64,000 nt of DNA from Typhlomys cinereus (lineage: Eukaryota; Chordata; Mammalia; Rodentia; Platacanthomyidae). The stretch lies in contig JALPQD010000005.1 of NCBI GenBank assembly GCA_023101885.1, forward strand, positions 4,619,819 to 4,683,818. The letters run 5' to 3'. The position numbers were made by a program, and so were the translations under genes. A model generated the notes under the pieces. The model was given only the letters and a program-made list of their open reading frames with translations, was not told the origin of the DNA and did no database searches. Of the stretch, positions 9,024 through 21,320 are shown in pieces (the first letter of the stretch is position 1; the number at the start of each line of letters is the position of its first letter).

Positions 9024-11199
9024 TATTTCCTCTTTACAAAGCCTACATCATTTAAGTTAAGACTGGAAAGTCTGTGATTCTGAGACTTTTCTGGCCAGTG
9101 ATCTATAAAAATCATGGCTCTAAATCTCTTCCAGGTAAAAACTATCTCCCATCGATCTCCAGGGTATGAAAATAAAATATTAAATTTTTGAACCCTTTGG
9201 AAAAGAATGGGTTGTTTCTGTAGTCTTCTTCTCAGCACCAAGAAGTGCATTTTCACTTCATAGTCCAAGATGATGCTATATCAACTGTCTAATTCCAAAT
9301 GTCAAGTATAAGGAACACCAGGTGTGCAAATAAAAACAGTATTTCTAAGTTGTGAAATAATGTCTTATTTCAAAATTTTATGATTATTTTGGACAAAACT
9401 CGTGTTACTCTTATTCCAGCCGACTCTACCTGTCCTTTGGTGGTGCCGTTTTATGGTTCCGTAGGCTTCAGAATTCGCCCTCCACTTGTCACATTCTTGA
9501 TAATCCCGTTGTGAGCCAACAGAATAGTGTACTTGCCTGTAATGAGCAGGTTGTGAAACCTACTGGCAACTTTCAGGCACCCCAGGGTATGTTAAATAGG
9601 TTCCCAGAAGCACACGATGTGTCAAAGATTATCATTCCTCAAAGTTTACCACTCAGGCTTCCATCTGCAGCATGGAATCGTGATTTTAGAGATCCTGGTC
9701 CCACAGCCACCTTAACAGTGTTCAGAAACATGACTGACCTGGGAGTTTGGGTGAGTCAACAGCCGTCCTTTTCACCTAAAACCAGGTGTAACAGAACTGG
9801 TATCCATGGCCAGGATGCGTTTTGGAATGAGTTCCCTGAGGGAGAGGCAGAAGAGAGACAAGTGGACACTCTCGTTGTTGCCCACAGTGACAGAGACTCT
9901 GGGTGTGAAAACAATGGGGGACTGTATTAGGAAGACCGGTTTTATTTTCCTCTTTAATTATTAGTAGCTATGAATTGCAGGTGAGAAAGCTTTACCCAAC
10001 AAGGAAGCTCTCCGATTCACTTAACAAAAGCCCCGTGGCAGGATGGCCCCTGGGCAGCTGACATCATGGAGATGTTAGCCTCTCTTCACTTTTCGATTTT
10101 CCTTCATCAGTCACATCTCTTGACTTGTCCCAGATTATCAAATTTACAGTTGTACAATGGTAGCCACTGTGATATCACGCGACAACAAGTACCAAGTAAG
10201 AGAAATATTTGTGGGTTTCTTTTTCAAGGGGGGGGATATCTTTCTCTAAATTCTCCAAAGGACTGTTTTCAGAATTGCTCCATGTGTTGCAACCTATCTG
10301 ATCACTAGCAAGAGAAGAAAGATCATTTGGATTGCTCAAGACCAGTCCTCTTAACACAGGGGAGCACCGAGGAGAGGTGCTAGAGTAGAACTAGAATTCA
10401 GTTAGATAGATGCGTGTGTGGTGGGGAGGCGATCTAACTGCCCACTGTGAGAATCCAGCCACATAGCTAAGAGGGCCACTGACATGAAGAACTGAAGACA
10501 GTGGGCGATTAAGTGAACTCTGGGCAGGATGTCTTCCTAAATGATGCTGCTTTCTGGCACCTTCCAAATGGGTGCAGGAAGCTCTGTTCTAGAACACTGG
10601 GTTGAAAAGAAGGCAAAGCCCGTGGATGTGCTCGGAGAGCGGAATCCTCAGGGTCAGACGCTCTGGTAACTACTGTGCCGTGTGTTCTCCACCTTCCCCC
10701 CCACTCTTCTAAGCATGCTGACTCACTAGCTATTATCAGTCCACTGGGCCTCGATCGCTAATTGGATACAAGTGGTCTCTGTGTCTGGGATGAAGGCAAG
10801 AGCTTTGAGGCAATTTCCACATGACTGTAAACTGTCCTCAAGGGAGAGGACATATTTGCTTTCCGGAGTCACACCTAGTCCTGCCACTGCTGGAGATGTG
10901 CTACTTAGGGAGGTTGAGATTCCTGTCTGCACTTGACCCCCAGCAAGCTGGCCTCCCACCTCAGCCGTGACAGCCCCTGTTCTTGCTCCTCCTCACCTGA
11001 GGTGCAGCTCAAAGCCCCATGATTAGATGTCCTCAGTCAGGGGCTATTGGCTGAGCTCCAGATGGCAGCAAGAAGGTATGAAAGGGGCAGATCGGGGCTA
11101 CCAGAAACAGAGATGGGATCACAAAATTCAAAGAATTTTGAACTGTCATGTTATTGTGTCCAAAGTTTGACTGACTGACTACTGCAGTTCACCTGCATC
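9024..11199. other. Unclassified sequence
   Basis: No named repeat or RNA. The longest frame not in a repeat is 9511-9930, plus strand, 139 codons. It shows no domain, signal peptide or membrane segment I recognise, so I do not call it a gene. The rest is featureless to me. Confidence 0.4.
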
Positions 11200-11611
11200 G
11201 TTGCTGATAAAACACCATCAGGTGGCTTAAGGGAACAAGGGGTTTATTTTCTTACTGATAGTCGAGTTAGTCTGTAGTCCAGCTTGACGGGAGAGCACAC
11301 ACCAACACCAGGGCCAAGGGAACTGGCCACACCATTGCTACATAATGGCTGAGAGAGGGACAATCCTTACTTACCAGATCAACATGTCTAGCCAAGTGTA
11401 CACAAGGATGTCAACTTCCTTAACTGATTCTCAGTATTTTATTAATCTGTTCAGGGCCTAGTCCCACCCACCATAAGCTGGGCCTTCTTCATCAGCTAGA
11501 CAATCTCCTGCAGGTTTGTGTTGGGCCTAACTCAACCACTAATTCTCTACAAATGTACCCAGAGCTCAAACTCTCAATGGTCAAGTTGACACCTGTGCCT
11601 AACCACGACAC
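11200..11611 (-). repeat. MaLR-type LTR, minus strand
   Basis: On the minus strand it begins 'cgtggttaggcacaggtgtc' and 'aacttgacc' and ends with 'aataaaccccttgttccctt' and 'aagccacctgatggtgtttt', the normal order for a MaLR LTR. It shares 'tccttacttaccagatcaac' and 'catgtctagccaag' type segments with the LTRs at 39.1-39.4 kb and 58.6-59.3 kb, so the three belong to one subfamily. Confidence 0.7.
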
Positions 11612-12221
11612 TGACTTACACACCAGCACCCAGTTTCAGGGACTACATAGCAAAGTTGATCTAAGAGTGGGTCCCCGACCACGGGCAGCTCACACTATTG
11701 AATCCAGGGATCCATGAGGGATAAGAGGCTTTCCCATTAGGGGGATGGTGAATGTCAGGCTGGGGAGCTCCCTGGTGGGGGGGGGGATTCAGACTACCAT
11801 GAAGAATGGAGTAGGAACTCTGACTCTGACACATAAGAAGGACCAGAGATAAAGCAAGAGAAAGAAACTGTGGCAAGAAAGAAAAGGGGGAGAATCCCAA
11901 TGTTGCTTTTGGCTCCCAGAGGCACGGTGGTCCCTGAGACCATGTGAATCTGCAGGTGTGCTTGCAATTGCTAAGAGAATTGTTGAATAAGCCTCTGTGT
12001 CCCAAGATGAAAGCAAATGAGCAATTCTCTTAGAATTGTTTTCTCAAGTTCCTAAAGTATCAGGAAGTTTTTCGGGGCAGGCAACATGCCTTCCACACAC
12101 CAAGCACATGCATTAATAGCTCAAAACTTGGTGTATTAGTAATTCATTTAATGCTTCATTTGCTCATTTCTCCAGTATAAACTAAGTATGGGACTCAACA
12201 GTGAATGAAACATGTCAAGAA
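11612..12221. other. Unclassified sequence with a small inverted repeat
   Basis: 'caattgctaagagaattg' at 11965-11982 and 'caattctcttagaattg' at 12022-12038 are inverted copies with one extra base and a 39-base loop. Nothing else is recognised. Confidence 0.4.
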
Positions 12222-12655
12222 AGCACTACCTTCTATTCACAATGGTCAAGTTTTAGAATCAAACTAGGTGCCCATCAGCAGATAAATGGGTAACAAAAAT
12301 GTGGCATATATATACAATGGAGTGCTATTCAACCATTAAGACAAACAAAATTATGGTGTTTGTAGGAAAATAGATGGAACTAAAGAACAGTATATTAAGT
12401 AAAATAAGCCAGATTCAGAAAGGCAAATATATATCTTCTCTCACATGTAGAATGTAACCGAGCAACAAGGTTATCATGTAAAAATAGAAAAGGGATAATA
12501 GAGAAAGGAAAGGAGAGCAAAGAGAAATGAGAAGGCAAGAAACAAACCACAACATGTGTATGCAAATGACACAGAGAGACTAATCAGCCTATATAATTTA
12601 TAAGAAAAACCCCCAATTAACTTTTACTAAAATGAAATAAAATAAATTCTTGCCT
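12222..12655 (+). mobile_element. L1 ORF2 3' end and 3' UTR relic
   Basis: The hallmark late-ORF2 order is present: 'aactaggtgcccatcagcag', 'ataaatgggtaacaaaaatg', 'caatggagtgctattcaacc', 'atagatggaactaaagaaca'. It is followed by an A-rich 3' UTR-like part. It is 5'-truncated and carries stops, so it is a dead fragment. Confidence 0.8.
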
Positions 12656-13665
12656 TCATGGGACAGGGAAACATGATAAAAATACAATGGAGTTAATGTA
12701 TAATAAAATGCTTACAACAGTGGTTTAGTACTAGGGCTCTTGCTTAGCATGCACAGGATGGTCAATATATAGTAAGTTAGGTTAAATATTATGTGGCAAG
12801 TAGTAATGAGAAAAATAAGTCCAGAAAGGAAGTTTAAGGATGAAGGAAGGGTGGGCAGAACAGCAGCTATAAATAGCACAGTCAGAGAGGCCTCCTCACT
12901 AAGAAAGGAATATCTGAGCAGAACAGAGGAGATGGGGGTGAGGGAGTGGGATGAGGGAGGTGGGGGAAGCCTTGCCACCACCCAGAGGACGAACACTCCA
13001 GGCAGAGATAACAGGGGCTAACATAATGCTCTGAGGCCAGGTGGATTAGAGAAAGAGCTTTGACCCACTGTGGCTGGCATAGAGTACGCAATGAGCCCAT
13101 GGTTGGGCTAAGACTGATGGGAGTTATGTTGAACTTGATGAGGCTGGAGGTCAAGGGACTACGAAGAAAGGTCATGTCAGTTCCTGGGAGGGATGGTTCC
13201 CCTAAGATGATAACTAAAAGTGAAACCTTAGCTGCCTTTGTTTTTGGAGCTTGTCTTTAGAGATGGCAAGGGAAAGAAGGGAAGGCCCGCTGAGCTGGTG
13301 GTGGGGGTCACAGACCTTTGTAGTCTCACATGACTCATGCTGCTCGTAGACAATAGGGCATTTCCAAAGCTTCTGCCAGAATGAATCTTTCTCCAGCTCC
13401 TGCCTTTCCTCCTTTCTGACTATTCACCACCATTGGTCTAAAACAGTAAAAGAACACATTCTCTCTTTTTAGATATTCTTATCAGTTTCTCCAAGGCCTT
13501 GGGAGGGAGCAGAGTAGGGAAGAAAGGTAGAGAGGCAGTAAGGAAGGCTCAAAGTCCATTGCTGTGAGTGGGAACCTCAGAAGAGTAGGTCATGAATCAC
13601 TAATAGGGAACATCATGGAGCCAAAGCTGATGGTCTCTCCAGTTATTGCCTTCCCAAATATAGCT
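12656..13665. other. Unclassified sequence
   Basis: About 1 kb of purine-rich sequence with no named repeat, gene or RNA. Confidence 0.4.
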
Positions 13666-14750
13666 AATTATTTTATTTTATTTTATTTGATTCAGCTTTA
13701 CAAGCATATTGAGTACTTATCCCTGTTTTCCTCCAATCCCTCCTCCTTCTCATCCCCTTTCCTTCCCTTCATCAGTCCATTCTACTCCTTCCCACTTTCC
13801 TACTTGGCTGCTTCTATGGAACCCAGGGCTCCCTCTGGCTTATTTATTCCTAGGACTGAGGCATATTTGGCTTACCAAGTTACCCCATCTTGGGCCACCC
13901 CACTGATAGGAGCATTTCTCTTCTTATCTCCCTTGAGTTCCTCTATAGTCTAGGGGGTCTTGTTGGTAGGTTTGTCATTATGCAGGTCTGATAAGGACAA
14001 GTCTCACTGCAGTGAGTTCCTGCGTTGAATGGAGTGTCTTGTCCAACAGTGAACCTTCCCATCTTTAGGTTCTTAAATCTCACCGCCCCCTCTTCTGTGA
14101 GATCCCTAAGCCTTAGGATGGGGAGAGATTAAGATGACCTGATTCTGAGTGAGCATTGCCTGGTTGCTGGTATTTTTGCATTATGGCTGGCCATACTTCT
14201 ACTGTTCTAGGCTCCACCCTGTTACAGTGTTGTAGAAGAAGACTTCTAGGCTGAGGGTTAAGTGCTCTTCAAATCTATGAGTATAATAGTAGCTATTTAC
14301 AAAACAGTTTTGTGTACTGTCTTCCTGTCAAGGTCATAGGCTGTTTTTCCCTGTTGATCTATTTCTTTCCCTTTTTTTAGGTTCTTGTTCTAGTTAACAG
14401 TAACAGGAATGTGCTTCCATTCTGACAAGTGGGTCTTGAGTTCAATCAGAAAGCTATTGGTTGTCTCCTTGATACTTCATGCCACGATTACACTGGTGGT
14501 CACCTGTTGCCTTGGTGATTTTTAAATGCAACTTGCAGGTCTTGTGAGTTGATGAAGCCTGTGATTATTTCTCTTCCCCAGAGCTTCTATAATATTCTTT
14601 GGTGTTGTATAAGCTATCCAGCAAGAAGGAAGTTCTCAGACCAGTTCTTGTTGATATATTTTGCCCATGTTCTGTGATCCATTCATACTGCATCTTCAAA
14701 AATAGGGTCTTACTGATGGTTTTTTGGAGAGCAACCAAGTAGCTAATAAA
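13666..14750 (-). mobile_element. Probable L1 3' UTR relic, minus strand
   Basis: The left end is an ATTTT-rich tract that reads as a poly(A)-like tail on the minus strand. It is followed by 'gattcagctttacaagcata', a pyrimidine-rich block (13735-13800), and a segment with 'ggtcttgttggtaggtttgt' and 'tctcactgcagtgagttcct'. These segments resemble antisense rodent L1 3' UTRs as I remember them. The right boundary is uncertain. Confidence 0.5.
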
Positions 14751-15852
14751 TTTTGAGGAAGAGCAAGCCCCTTGGTGAATGCCTCACTGAGGCTGAACAA
14801 TACACTTTCTGTGAAGTCAATAACCAATCCACCCGTCTCTCCCCAAAACCAAGTGAGCCCTGCTCATCCAGTGGAACAGAACAGATGATGCAAACATGCA
14901 TCATCTTTGTTGTTGTTACCACAGCATTTTGAATCTGAATTAATAACAGGGAAAAGATTGTGCTCAGAGGCATGCCGAGAATTGAGCCGTCAAGTTTCTA
15001 TGTCAACCAGTGCCAGAATTGCACATATCTGCAAAATATGTGTTTAATTGCTCGGGGTCACTTCATGGAGCTGCACTCCGTGTTGACAGACTTTGTTGGA
15101 ATTATCAGAATTTTTCAGGCCCAGTCATGTTGGTGTACCTTATCAGGAGTCAGACAGAATGTCTGATTGTCTGAATCACAGCCACACATTTTCTTCCTTA
15201 CCTGAACTCGCTAAGTTTTTATTTTCCTAATTCTTTTGACTTTAAAGCCCAATGATCTGCTTTTGTGGTCTAACCTTGTTATTTACTATCTGGATGGTTT
15301 TTAGCATGAAACGTGTTACAGGCCCCGTAATGATTGATAAGCCTTAGTTTTCTCATTTATTGTGCCACTAGCATCTCTCTTTGAAAGTAAACTTAAGAGG
15401 GAACAGGAGTTGGGAGGTGTAGAAGAAGCTCACTTCTTCTAGAAGCTGAGAATGCTGCTATGATATGGAGAGATTTTTGTTAGCTTTACTAAAGATACTG
15501 GTTCTTCTAGAGGAAGATTTGGCATGCCAATTCCTACCAGTCTCCATTACAATTAAACCTAAACGACAAGGAATTGTTTACATTCATGGCTCAAGTATTC
15601 TAGGCAGCTCCAGCTGGTGAGATGAACTAACCCTGACTTAGGAATGTATTGAATTCATAGGTTTCATTTGGTTCATAGATTTCATTCCCCTGTTCAAAGT
15701 AGGTGCCATTTCAGGATTTTTGAAAATGAAAACAAACAAACAAACAAACAAACTGTGACCAATGAGAGAGGTTCATAAACTCCAACAAAAGATTGCAAAA
15801 TAAGCTCAAATCTACCAGTGAACATGAGATTTCTTTCAAATTATGTACTTAT
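14751..15852. other. Unclassified sequence, with an (AAAC)n tract
   Basis: A short (AAAC)n microsatellite lies at about 15727-15752. No gene or named repeat is seen. Confidence 0.4.
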
Positions 15853-15985
15853 GGGCCAGTGAGATAGCTCAGTAGATGAAGCGCCTGCTTGCAAATCTGA
15901 AGACCTGAGTTCAATACCTGGAATCCTACGGGGTAAAAGGAGTGAGCTAACTTCCAAATTACATGCTTACCACTTTGCCAGCTTG
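15853..15985 (+). repeat. B3-like tRNA-derived SINE
   Basis: 'gggccagtgagatagctcag' (A box) and 'gacctgagttcaatacctgg' (B box) are followed by 'aaaaggagtgagctaacttc', which matches the B3/RSINE body ('ggaaggagagaaccgactcc' in intact copies). The 3' end is decayed. Confidence 0.7.
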
Positions 15986-17894
15986 TCCCTATAAGCCCTC
16001 TTCCACTGGAGAGGAAACCCTGTTCTGTTGGAGAGGCAGGTAGCTATAGAGGACTAGAGACAAGGTCCAGGCAAATGAATACCGAAGGCATAAATTCATC
16101 AAAGTTCCCTCGAGTCAGTTCTCTTAATCACAAATTCAAAAGGAGATACTGGCAGTCCAAGTTCTGTGCAGCTCCTGGTCTGAGGCTCATAGGACAATCT
16201 TAGCAGATCCTCATGGAAGTGCCATCACAGGAAGGAGATTCTCTGTGTCAGATACTTGAAGAGAAGAGAGCGACAGAGGTATACCGGTGTCATGTGCAGG
16301 TAGGAGGCTGGAGGACAGAGCTTAGAAGAGGACGCCCAAGGTCCCTACACCTTAGTTTCATGTCTGGAGACACAATTTTTCCTGGAGAGACTGGGGAAGC
16401 TCAACTTGACATCCAAGGGCCCAGTGTTGGGACGGGCATCAAGCAAGTTAGTGTGATCCAGACACTAGAGAATGGAAGGACCAGAAGGAATCAGATGCCT
16501 TGTGGCGTGCAAGGAAATGTGTCCAGCACCTGATGGAGTCTAAACACCCAGAGCCTTTGGGTTGAAAGTGTCATACTGCTAGGATCTGCGTTTCAGAGTG
16601 CCCTCTACGTGATGCGGAAGCCACTAAGAGCATTGTGATTTCACTGCTACAACAGCTGCTAAGGTGTACGTGACATGGGATTGACCACAGAAAAATAATT
16701 TGACTCCCCAATTAAATCTTGACTTTACCTTTTCTTTTAATTTACCATTTTCATGATAGCTTCAGTTTTAAAAGAAAATATAATTTCATTTCATGCACTA
16801 TAGAAAGCAAAGACAATTACTGTTCTAGGATAAATAAATATCTCCATAGCTAAATGTTTATTATAACTGTATTCATATTGTTCCGCTTCTTTGAGCACAC
16901 TCGCCTTTAACAAACATGTTAGTTAAGCATTGTATATACTATAACATGTCAATATATTTTAGCCATGAACCGCCCAGCATTTTATCACAAAAGTAAATAT
17001 CACTGTGATACAATAGCAAGTGGTTTGAGTAACTATTTAGTAGTGATCTGATAGTCAGTTCTTTGTAATGAATCCCTCCATTCCATATATTATACATAAC
17101 ATTGTATATATAAATATAGTATGTAACATTGCTTATATATCTTATCTCCACAGACAACTGTGGGATCCACACATCCAACCAGCTTTGATTTTCTTTCAGA
17201 AATATGTGCTCCATCACTTCTTCCTTAGTATCACTTCTTTTGTCATCTCAAAGACATCTAAAAGAAAGGAAAGGCATTTCCTTCCCTGATCCGCATTTAT
17301 TCCTTGCAAGTCCCCGATAGTACTGGTATACACCAATGGAGTTCTCTTTGAGTGCCTGAGTGTCCATTGATCCAAATCCAGGCAAGAATAAAAAGGACTT
17401 TAGTTGAGGCCCCAGGTTGCTTATGAAATATAGTTTTGTACAGCTCTGAACTGGTGTTCCGAAGAAGACAGAAAAAGTGAACACTGTGTACACTGTTGAG
17501 TATCTACCATACATGAGACATGGCAAAGAAAAGACTGTATGAACAGAATGGAAATGTTCATAAGGCAGGCGTTTCCATGACTTCTTGAGCGCAGGGTACA
17601 ATGTCATTGTTTAGTTGTTTAGATCATTTATAATGTCCTTTGCCAAAGAGTGAGAGAGGCCAAAGTTCACATTCCAGGCAAGCAGCTGGAACCGTGCATA
17701 AATCTTGCTTCTACAATGCCCCCCACTTCATTTTAGAAACTCTTTCAAAGACGATTTCATTATAATCTCCCCCTATTGTCACAGATTCATTATCACTGTG
17801 AAAGGGGCAGGAATCATTGTGCTCCGCAATCGCATGCAAGCCCATATCCTGCGGGAGCTGATTTCTCAGTTCAGGGAAAAGGAAGCACGGCTCA
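15986..17894. other. Unclassified sequence
   Basis: About 1.9 kb. AT-rich stretches lie at 16740-16960 and 17085-17140. The frames of 106 codons (16213-16533, plus) and 119 codons (17248-17607, minus) have no recognised domain. Confidence 0.4.
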
Positions 17895-18215
17895 GCCTGG
17901 GACGATGGCTCAGTTGGTAAAGTTCTCGCCATGTAGCACAAGGATCTGGGTTTAGATCCTCAGCATGCACATAAAAATCAGGCCTGGTGACTGTAACCCC
18001 ACTAGCGGAGGAGCAGGAGGCGGCTTGTTGGTCAGCCAGCCTAGGTAAGTTGGTAAGCTCCAAGTTCAGTGAGAGACTCTGCTTTAGAAAAATGAGATGA
18101 AGAGTAATTGGGGATTACTCTAAGTAATTGAGGGTTACCTAAGTTTATCTTTTTCTGGCCCCACATACATGCATACACATATACACAGCACCTGCACAAC
18201 ACACATATATACAAA
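17895..18215 (+). repeat. RSINE1-like composite SINE
   Basis: The tRNA-like head ('gacgatggctcagttggtaa', 'ctgggtttagatcctcagc') is followed by a B1/B4-like right part: 'aaatcaggcctggtgactgt', 'cagccagcctaggtaagttg', 'agtgagagactctgctttag'. It ends in an alternating 'acatacatgcatacacatat' tail. This layout is typical of RSINE1/B4-class rodent SINEs. Confidence 0.65.
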
Positions 18216-18243
18216 TCACATAAATATGCATTTATAATGCATA

Positions 18244-18297
18244 GGCAGGAGAGGAAGAGAGAGAGAGAAAGAGAGAGAGGAGAGAGGAGAGAGAGAA
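18244..18297. repeat. (GA)n microsatellite
   Basis: Imperfect AG dinucleotide tract, next to the CA-rich tail of the preceding SINE. Confidence 0.85.
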
Positions 18298-18929
18298 CCT
18301 ACATTCATTCACTGAAAGCCCTTCTAGCTCAGAATATAGACAGAATCTCCCCAAATTTGAGAAGATACCACTCATCCTTTGTTCAGACTTGGGGGTCAGA
18401 CCATTTCTAAATTGCCTTGGGAGGCTTTGACCTTGACCAGTGGTGACAGAAGATTGCTCATCTCCCTGGATGGACAGAGAAGGTCAGCCCTGAGTCCTGG
18501 GTGGTCCTCACCTAATGGAACAAATAGTACCCAGAGTCACCCTTCAATGACCTCTGCTCCTGGAGGAAGTTTGATGGGAAAAGTCCCTAAATTTCTTCCT
18601 CCTTGACTTTGGAATGCATCTTATTCTTTCCAGATGTTTTCCCTAATCATAGTTGCTTCATCTGTTCTAAGAGTGAGTCTGTATTCCCTGGACACACAAT
18701 GGGCAATGGGGGAATAAGCTAGAAATGAGTGGGGAGTACCGAAATGGGGGATTAAATTATATTTTGCCTAGAGACTTCTCAAGATATATAATATTATTAT
18801 GATTGCATGCAATTGAAAAGAAGAAATAAAATAATCTTTACTTATTAATGACATGAAGTCTCATGTCATTAAAGTTTCAAGGAATCTGAAAGGGAAACAT
18901 AAGCAAACAACTACATGAACTCTTCTAAA
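18298..18929. other. Unclassified sequence containing a perfect hairpin
   Basis: 'ttaatgacatga' (18845-18856), a four-base loop, then its exact complement 'tcatgtcattaa' (18861-18872). Otherwise nothing is recognised. Confidence 0.45.
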
Positions 18930-19576
18930 ATAATAGCTTAGAAATATTTTTTACATACAAAATCAGCATGTAAAAAATCATTACTATTTCCAAATACTCT
19001 CAAAGACCCTGAAGACACACAAACTAAAACATACAACCATTTATAGTGCTCCCCCCAAAATTTGTAAGTACATTTCCAACAAAACATGCATCAGACTGCT
19101 GAAAACCACAGAAGAATGAAAAAAGGAGAAGACCTAATAAACAAGATCGGACAAGGACAGTCGGCATAGTGAATGAAGATGCTGAGCCTCCTGAAATTCT
19201 TCTATTGGCTAACACAATTCTTACTAAGCTCCCAGTAAGATTTTTCATAGGTCTATATAAATTTGCTATTGATGATAAATTTATATGAAAAGGCAACAGG
19301 ATTAGAAGAGTTGAAACTTTTGGGGGGAAAAGAAGAAAGCAGAAGAAAGCATTTAATCCAATTTAGATGAATAATACGAATACAGAAATGAGGCTCATGC
19401 ACACAGATGGGGAGGTCAGTAGAACACAGCAGAAATAACAGCAATAAATCCATGTATGTAAATGATTTTTGACCAAGGACAAAAGAAAGTCAACAGAGAG
19501 AGAATGTTCCATAAAGAAATATATCTTCATCTACATTTCACATCTTAAGTGAAAATTGGTCATAGATGTAAATCTA
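18930..19576 (+). mobile_element. L1 ORF2 relic, left part
   Basis: Decayed but ordered L1 ORF2 landmarks are visible: 'tacaaaatcagcatgtaaaa', 'actgctgaaaaccacagaag', 'taaatttatatgaaaaggca', 'aatgatttttgaccaaggac' and 'aattggtcatagatgtaaat'. The order continues at 19965 after a SINE. Stops occur in all frames. Confidence 0.65.
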
Positions 19577-19891
19577 GGGTTGAAGAGATGGCTCAAAGGT
19601 TAAGACTTTGTCTTGGAAGCAGAAGGTCCTGAGTTTGGATCCCAGGTCCCACATAAAAATACCAGGTGGAAAATATTGGTGACCTACACTTCTGATCTTA
19701 GTGGGCAGAGTGCTGTAAAATCCCAGAACAAAGCCAAAAGTAGGTATAGCAATCCTGGATGATTCCTGAAGTCACCTTTAATCCTCTACAGGACACGCAA
19801 TGCCCCCCCCACACACACGCACACACACACACACACAACACACCACACACACACACACACGTGCGCGCGTGCGCACACACACAAATGGATG

Positions 19892-19954
<63 letters not shown>

Positions 19955-19964
19955 GAAAAATAAA
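19577..19964 (+). repeat. tRNA-derived SINE inside an L1, with long (CA)n and (GATA)n tail
   Basis: Head 'gggttgaagagatggctcaa', B-box region 'gagtttggatcccaggtccc' and body 'aaaataccaggtggaaaata' through 'atcctggatgattcctgaag'. The tail contains (CA)n (about 19810-19880) and (GATA)n (about 19895-19952), ending in AATAAA. The flanking L1 sequence is continuous across it. Confidence 0.85.
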
Positions 19965-20140
19965 ACTGTGAAAATTTAGGAGAAAAATAGAACAATACTA
20001 AGCATCTAGGGAAGGTGAAGTGTCCTAAACATAATGCTAAAATCATAATCCATACATTTAAAATGGTAAGTTGTACTTCCTCAGAATTAAAATATCTGTA
20101 TAAGATCCTGCTTTAAAAAAATAAAAAAGATGAAAAGAAG
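19965..20140 (+). mobile_element. L1 ORF2 relic, right part
   Basis: It resumes at the L1 position after 'gatgtaaat' with 'ctgtgaaaatttaggagaaa', 'aacataatgctaaaatcata' and 'gaattaaaatatctgtataa', in the order expected for ORF2. Confidence 0.6.
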
Positions 20141-20215
20141 TGGCTGGTGCACAACTCTTGAATGCTTGGCTAGAATGATCCAAAGTCTGGGTTCCATCCT
20201 GTGGAGGAAAGGGGA
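20141..20215 (+). repeat. ID-like tRNA-derived fragment
   Basis: 'aatgcttggctagaatgatc' and 'aagtctgggttccatcctgt' match the ID/tRNA-Ala-like SINE core. It is short and diverged. Confidence 0.5.
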
Positions 20216-20992
20216 AAATTAGGGTCCACAATTCTTCCTAGTTAAAAAAAAATAAAGAAGAAACAATTTTTATCTGTTCAAGCCTTCCAAAGCATCTACT
20301 ACCCACGGGCACTGTGCCGGCAATAGGGACCAGAGGTTGAAGCCGGGACGCGATTGAAGGGTGTAAGTAAAATTTATGGAAAAGCAGGGAAAGGGACACC
20401 TGATTGCTTGGGAATCAGGGGGAACAAGAACAAGTCTCTGACTGTTCCGGGGTCCAGAGGGAGGGAAGACCACTCCAAGTCTTGTTCTAAAGCTCTGGAC
20501 CCTGATTGTCCCTTTTATGGACTTTGGGGGGAATCAAAAATGGAAACCTCCTATTAGTTTTCTCTCTGACTTTTGATTGGTAGTCCCTGGTGGAGCCGGG
20601 TTTGAAAGTCTCACTGGTGGGCTTGTGGCAGACCCTTGGCGAGGTGTCTGTATGCCGAATTCAGTGTAGGCTTTGGTCGGTTTTCCCAGTGTGCATACTG
20701 CCTTTCCTGGAGGGTTGTGGCCTTGCTTATTTCCTCTGGTTTCCCCGTGTTCTCACTGCCTAGGGAAATCTACTTCCATCAGAAGAGCAGATAAAAAGGC
20801 AGACCACTCCAGGCTCAGCATTTAGGGGAAAACTGTCTATGACTCTAGACTGGCGAGGGGATGGGCAGGTAGACAGCCAACATACAAAAGACCACTGAGG
20901 ATCTCCAGACACGATGGCAAACACCGCACACATCATGCAGCCAGCCTTCGACAAACCTGTCCAACTCACTTGAATGTGGGAGAACACATTAG
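20216..20992. other. Unclassified sequence, possibly an LTR
   Basis: The stretch 20260-20765 has an LTR-like feel (blocks such as 'ggaccctgattgtccctttt') but I can assign it to no family. No gene is seen. Confidence 0.3.
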
Positions 20993-21320
20993 ACAGGGAA
21001 GAAGAAAAGGAAAGGGGAAAAAAAGGAAAGGGGAAAAAAAGGAAAAAGGGAAGGGAAGGAAAAAGGGAAGGGAAGGAAAAAGGGAAGGGAAGGAAAAAGG
21101 GAAGGGAAGAGGGAAGGGAAGGAAAGAGGGAGAGGAAAAAGAAGGGAAGGGAAAAAGGGAGGGAAGAGGAAGGGAAGGAAAAAGGAAAGGGAAGGAAGGG
21201 AAGGGGAGGGAGGGAGGGGAGGGGGGAGGGGGGGGGGTAGGGGGGGGGAGGGGGTAGGGGGGGTGAGGGTGCGGGGGGGAGGGAGGGGGGAGGGGAGGGG
21301 AGGGGAGGGAAAGGAGGAAG
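20993..21320. repeat. 330-base polypurine tract, G-rich at its right end
   Basis: The left half repeats AAAGGGAAGGG-like units. The right half (about 21198-21308) is almost pure G with A, including runs of 6-10 G. The plus strand is nearly all purine. Such tracts can form triplex or G-quadruplex structures in principle. The frames that run through it are composition artefacts. Confidence 0.9.

Noticed and set aside
9511..9930. A 139-codon plus-strand frame outside known repeats
   Set aside because: No domain, no recognisable homology, no splice or promoter evidence. The length is compatible with chance in a 64 kb window.
19806..19952. Regular short repeats that might suggest a CRISPR array (also GT and CTTT tracts elsewhere)
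   Set aside because: They are dinucleotide and tetranucleotide microsatellites without unique spacers, in animal-type DNA.
20260..20765. Possible endogenous retroviral LTR
   Set aside because: No clear TG...CA ends, target duplication or family match that I can support; left as unclassified.
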